DNA from: G963666935 sp963666935
GTDB lineage: Bacteria > Bacillota > Clostridia > Christensenellales > CAG-138
Direction: 5' to 3'
Assembly: GCA_963666935.1 (NCBI GenBank)
Contig: OY762936.1
Coordinates: 372,001-436,000, forward strand
Length of the DNA: 64,000 nt
Below are positions 60,850-64,000 of this stretch, piece after piece; within the stretch, counting starts at the first letter, position 1; every line of letters starts with the position of its first letter. Below the pieces are notes generated by a model. The model had not been told where the DNA came from and made no database searches. It was given only the letters and a program-made list of their open reading frames with translations. The translations under genes and the position numbers were made by a program.

Positions 60850-62539
60850 ATTGCTCATAAAAAGGGCTTGAATTCGAAAGATTCAGATCTTCAATTATTT
60901 CGATAAAGTGCTCGGTTATAACAGGATCAAACTGTTTCCCGCTGCATCTTTTTAACTCTATGATTGCTTCCTCATAGGTCCTTGCCTGTTTATAAGAACG
61001 GTTGAAGGTCATGGCGTCAAAACAGTCGGCAACAGTTAAAATTCGTGCGAGATAAGGTATTTCATCTCCCTTAAGTTTATTCGGATAGCCGGATCCGTCA
61101 AAGCTTTCATGATGATGTAAAACAATGGGAATTACACTGGAAAGAGATTCAATTTTATTTATAATTTCAGCACCAATAACAGGATGCTGCTTGATAAGAT
61201 TCCATTCGTCGCCGGCTAAGGGCATTTGTTTATTGAGGATATATTCTGGTATGTTTATCTTCCCAATATCATGAATATAGGCACCATAAACCAATGTCGC
61301 TTTATCCTGTTCGTTTAATCTAAGCTTGTCGGACAACATTTTAACATAATGAACAACTCTTTCAACATGTCCGAATGTATATTTATCCTTGGCGTTGATT
61401 ACACTGATAAGGGTTTTAATTGACGAGATTAAATCAAAGTGCTCATTTACGTTCGTATTTATCATGTTGTAAATAGAACTGAAAATTGCCACCTGATTTT
61501 TCTTGGTGAATTTAGCTTTATATAGAGCGTCATCCGCATTTTTTATCAGATCGATATATCCATCCGTATGCTTGTCCTTTATTGCTATGCCGATAGAAGC
61601 CGTGAGGTTTTTTGATGTTAAAAACTCCTGCCCTTCAAAATCCATTTTTTCAATCGCGGAACGAATCTGTTCTCCTATGGCGTAGACCAGTGTTTTGGGT
61701 TTTCCGGGTATGATGATGGCGAATTCATCCCCGCCGTAGCGGGCAATGGTGATCTCTTCGTCGCTTAAGATTTCTTTGAGTTTGCTGCCAATTAATTTAA
61801 GAACATGATCGCCTCTTACATGGCCAAACATATCGTTATATTGCTTAAAATAGTCAACATCAAGAAATATAAGTGAAAGATTTCTTGATGTTTTTTTGTC
61901 TGAATAATAGCTTTCTATTTTATCGTAAAAATAGCGATGGTTGTAAAGTCCTGTCAATTCATCTGTATTCGCTTTGTATTCAAGCATCTGAGAATGCTCG
62001 TGTTCGATTTTTACATAGTGTGAAAGAAGCCATGCAATTACAATGAAAAATGAAGAAATAACGATGTCGTTTTCGAGGTTTACATTGATCAATCGAATTG
62101 GCCCCATAAGTAAGTCCAAAAAAATCAAATACAATGCTGAAATACACGCAGAGATAAGGCCATACTTAGGAAACTGAATCGAAGTCGGAATGATGATAAA
62201 CAGAAATATAATTTTAAAAGGGCTATGATTTTTTCCTGTAATCCAAATAAAAGCCATAAAAAACAATAGAAATACAATGGATTCCAACATATTTACTTTG
62301 TTTCTATACTTTTGATTGACGCGCTCAAAAAGGATATAAGACCAAATGTAATATCCTATAGAGAATGCAAGCGCAAAAAATAGTTTTATCAAGAAATTTA
62401 AAAGCTCGGCAAAATTAATATATATCATCTGGCTAACAGTAGAGCTGTTAATTAAAATGATACTAATTATTATGATACTGCCCAGTTTAATCAAGGATAG
62501 TATATTGCGTGTTTCGGGTTTTTTACCAGAAGATGTCAT
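60842..62539 (-). CDS. Membrane GGDEF-HD-GYP cyclic-di-GMP enzyme of the agr-like operon
   Basis: 565 residues. About six membrane segments (residues 15-195) form an unrecognised sensor. GGDEF follows at about 205-365 with intact ARYGGDEFAIIIPG, then HD-GYP at about 375-560 with HDIGKINIP and HHHESFDGSGYPNKL. It is similar in domain order to the gene at 54496 but has no PAS. The ATG at 62539 has AGGAG 6 nt upstream. It lies 76 nt after agrD on the same strand and overlaps the CPBP gene. It may be the receptor or output of the peptide signal. Confidence 0.88.
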   Translation of the reverse strand: MTSSGKKPETRNILSLIKLGSIIIISIILINSSTVSQMIYINFAELLNFLIKLFFALAFSIGYYIWSYILFERVNQKYRNKVNMLESIVFLLFFMAFIWITGKNHSPFKIIFLFIIIPTSIQFPKYGLISACISALYLIFLDLLMGPIRLINVNLENDIVISSFFIVIAWLLSHYVKIEHEHSQMLEYKANTDELTGLYNHRYFYDKIESYYSDKKTSRNLSLIFLDVDYFKQYNDMFGHVRGDHVLKLIGSKLKEILSDEEITIARYGGDEFAIIIPGKPKTLVYAIGEQIRSAIEKMDFEGQEFLTSKNLTASIGIAIKDKHTDGYIDLIKNADDALYKAKFTKKNQVAIFSSIYNMINTNVNEHFDLISSIKTLISVINAKDKYTFGHVERVVHYVKMLSDKLRLNEQDKATLVYGAYIHDIGKINIPEYILNKQMPLAGDEWNLIKQHPVIGAEIINKIESLSSVIPIVLHHHESFDGSGYPNKLKGDEIPYLARILTVADCFDAMTFNRSYKQARTYEEAIIELKRCSGKQFDPVITEHFIEIIEDLNLSNSSPFYEQYE

Positions 62540-62557
62540 AAGATCTCCTACCAATTG

Positions 62558-62605
62558 GGGGCATAGATGGCAAGCTGATTAAAGTCAGGGGCATAGATGG
62601 TAAGC
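62558..62605. repeat. Two 18-bp direct repeats, 30-bp period
   Basis: GGGGCATAGATGGCAAGC (62558-62575) and GGGGCATAGATGGTAAGC (62588-62605) differ at one base. They lie between agrD and the GGDEF/HD-GYP gene and could be a regulator site or the trace of a small duplication. Confidence 0.75.
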
Positions 62606-62615
62606 AACTAAAAAA

Positions 62616-62744
62616 CTATCTATCTTGTAAAGAAACGGGTTCTTCCGGCTGATACCATCCAGTAATACAAGCGGAGGAAGCGACCAGCGAAGCAATAAAA
62701 GTAAATATCGTTGCGGCAAGAATGATTAAACTGTTTTTTTTCAT
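62616..62744 (-). CDS. agrD: AgrD-like cyclic peptide precursor
   Basis: 42 residues. A hydrophobic N-terminal leader (MKKNSLIILAATIFTFIASL) is followed by ASSACITGWYQPEEPVSLQDR (split: core Cys26-Trp30, tail from Tyr31). The Cys plus QPEEP-xSL tail is the clostridial AgrD signature; C. perfringens AgrD has a closely similar tail after its CLWFT core. A five-residue thiolactone CITGW is therefore predicted. AAGGAG is 7 nt upstream and the ATG overlaps the agrB stop by 4 bp. It is too short for normal gene-size cut-offs. Confidence 0.88.
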   Translation of the reverse strand: MKKNSLIILAATIFTFIASLVASSACITGWYQPEEPVSLQDR

Positions 62745-63397
62745 TTGTGTTCTCCTTTATTTAATAATAAGCCAGCTAAAATTGAGTCGGCCTTTTTTAG
62801 CCACCTATACCCCTTTTTGGTAAGATTGAAAACCTGCCATCCGGTTGCCATGCCGATACACATGGCGAATTCCATATAGGCGCTGCTTTCTTGGGTTAAA
62901 TACATAACTACCAATAAAACGATTATCACAAAATAGATAGTTAAAACAATCAACGAGGACCGCTTCATCTTTTTTCTTTTATGTTCGGTTCTGATTGGTT
63001 TTGCGGGGCTATCAACCGGCGCATATTTGATAACCAGCCAATACGAAGCAGCCATTAATAAAGCATTGATCGTGATCAGGAATTCAACAGGCACCAATCC
63101 CGTTAAATAATGCGCCGCTAAAGTAATTGTCATTGTCGCAACCGTGCCGACGATGAGGCAGATATTAGGGCTTGTGGCATGAACGCCGCCGGAATATTGC
63201 CTTAATACAGATGCGGAAAAAGTTACCACCAAAGCTTGCAATACCATGCCTAACAGAATACCCAAAAGCGTGATGATTGCCAGTGAAGCTAAGGTCTGTA
63301 AGAAGGCAAATATTCCGTAACTGATCACCGCACATTTTTCGGCATCATAGTCTAGTTTCAAAGAGATCTTTTGCGCAAGTTTATTCGATAGTGACAT
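62741..63397 (-). CDS. agrB: AgrB-type peptide-processing membrane protease
   Basis: 218 residues with about six membrane segments. The catalytic region RQYSGGVHATSPNIC holds the conserved histidine (about residue 73) and cysteine (about residue 80) of the AgrB cysteine protease family. AgrB cuts the AgrD tail and forms the thiolactone. It overlaps agrD by 4 bp and the upstream membrane gene by 17 bp, so all three are translated together. Confidence 0.92.
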   Translation of the reverse strand: MSLSNKLAQKISLKLDYDAEKCAVISYGIFAFLQTLASLAIITLLGILLGMVLQALVVTFSASVLRQYSGGVHATSPNICLIVGTVATMTITLAAHYLTGLVPVEFLITINALLMAASYWLVIKYAPVDSPAKPIRTEHKRKKMKRSSLIVLTIYFVIIVLLVVMYLTQESSAYMEFAMCIGMATGWQVFNLTKKGYRWLKKADSILAGLLLNKGEHK

Positions 63398-63869
63398 TTT
63401 TCGTTACGCTCTTTTTGGCAACTCTCATCATGATAAAGTAAAATGTAATGACGACTGCCGCAAGCAGCAGTAAGGAGGGAAGCATAACCAGCTGTTTAAA
63501 AACCGGGGTGGAATTATAAATTTCATTCGTACTGATACTGAATAATTTCCCAAGTAAAAAAATATTTAATCCTTCAAATAATGCAGATAACATTAAGCAT
63601 ACAATCGTTGAAATGACAGCGTAGATTACTTTAATTTTATTGATAAAAACTAACAAAAAAACAGCCGCTGTTGCAGATAGGATCATAGGCAATGCGACGC
63701 TCACCGGCAGCATTTTAACTAAGAAAGTGATCAAAGCAAAAAGAATGCTTGATAATAAATAGGGTTTGATCGTAACAGCTTTTTTAGAGATAGCGTACCC
63801 GGCTAACATGATGATGAGCCCCTCGGGGATGAGCCTTAAAAAGATATCGATCCAAGACAATCCACTCAT
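63381..63869 (-). CDS. Small membrane protein at the head of the agr-like operon
   Basis: 162 residues, nearly all hydrophobic, with five or six membrane segments and no soluble domain. It starts MSGLSWIDIFLRLIPEGLIIM. The N-terminal membrane half of AgrC-type kinases has a similar look, so it may be a kinase-less receptor, but I cannot show homology. The ATG at 63869 has GAGGGAG 7 nt upstream; the frame continues open to near the window end without family support. It overlaps agrB by 17 bp. Confidence 0.65.
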   Translation of the reverse strand: MSGLSWIDIFLRLIPEGLIIMLAGYAISKKAVTIKPYLLSSILFALITFLVKMLPVSVALPMILSATAAVFLLVFINKIKVIYAVISTIVCLMLSALFEGLNIFLLGKLFSISTNEIYNSTPVFKQLVMLPSLLLLAAVVITFYFIMMRVAKKSVTKNVTIE

Positions 63870-64000
63870 AAATTTACTCCCTCTCTTTAAGTAGTTTATG
63901 TAGTATATATCACAAGAGCTAATATTGGCTACGATGCCAGATTTATTGTCGGAAAGTACCAATTTTTGGATGATCACTGCTTCCATATTAATACAATTGG

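Noticed and set aside
62558..62605. AgrA/LytTR-type binding repeats
   Set aside because: The spacing (30 bp) and sequence do not fit the known 9-bp repeats about 21-22 bp apart.

Overview
The window looks like a chromosomal segment of an anaerobic, endospore-forming member of the Clostridia. The evidence is a set of sporulation and germination genes (spoIIR, sleB-ypeB, a gerKA/KC/KB-type operon, dipicolinate synthase dpaAB), three [FeFe]-hydrogenase catalytic proteins with NuoE/NuoF partners, a Rex repressor, FeoAB iron uptake, and a clostridial agr-type peptide signalling locus. I cannot name a species. No phage, insertion sequence or CRISPR array was seen.

Layout. 1-4.3 kb: the end of an unidentified protein, a sugar nucleotidyltransferase and a Ca-type P-ATPase. 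4.6-10.4 kb: murC and ispE, then spoIIR-sleB-ypeB, then two small membrane proteins. 10.6-12.7 kb: proBA. 12.8-17.7 kb: a DUF11 protein, an NlpC/P60 protein, an NYN-LOTUS protein, tRNA-Ala and tRNA-Arg, a peroxiredoxin with a proline-rich tail and a membrane protein. The DUF11 and peroxiredoxin genes both have sigma-K-like promoter sequences. 17.8-19.3 kb: folD and fchA (one-carbon metabolism). 19.4-24.1 kb: an operon of DUF5320, two NifX-like proteins, two ferredoxin-MinD ATPases, a metallo-beta-lactamase-fold protein and a flavoprotein. It is read from a consensus promoter flanked by 13-bp inverted repeats. 24.2-28.0 kb: germinant receptor operon. 28.0-33.0 kb: a broken CLC channel gene, feoAB, a DtxR-type regulator, a flavodoxin and a membrane ferredoxin.

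34.8-49.0 kb, all on the minus strand, is the most striking part. From upstream to downstream it reads rex, hydC-hydB-hydA (a conventional trimeric bifurcating-type hydrogenase), a PAS-bearing sensory hydrogenase (HydS-like), and a PP2C/SpoIIE-type phosphatase. Then comes a separate promoter with a Rex-like site, a roughly 370-nt leader, and a second hydC-hydB-hydA set. In that second set HydB is fused to a GltD/NfnB-like FAD/NADPH module (1027 aa). This suggests one NAD-linked and one possibly NADP-linked hydrogenase, with a dedicated sensor-phosphatase pair and redox control by Rex.

49.3-60.1 kb: a chemoreceptor, an 823-residue surface protein of unknown function, a PAS-GGDEF-HD-GYP protein, dpaAB and asparagine synthetase. 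60.2-63.9 kb: a probable agr-like operon encoding a small membrane protein, AgrB, a 42-residue AgrD peptide precursor, a membrane GGDEF/HD-GYP protein and a CPBP protease. No AgrC kinase or AgrA regulator lies next to it, so a peptide signal may feed into cyclic-di-GMP turnover.
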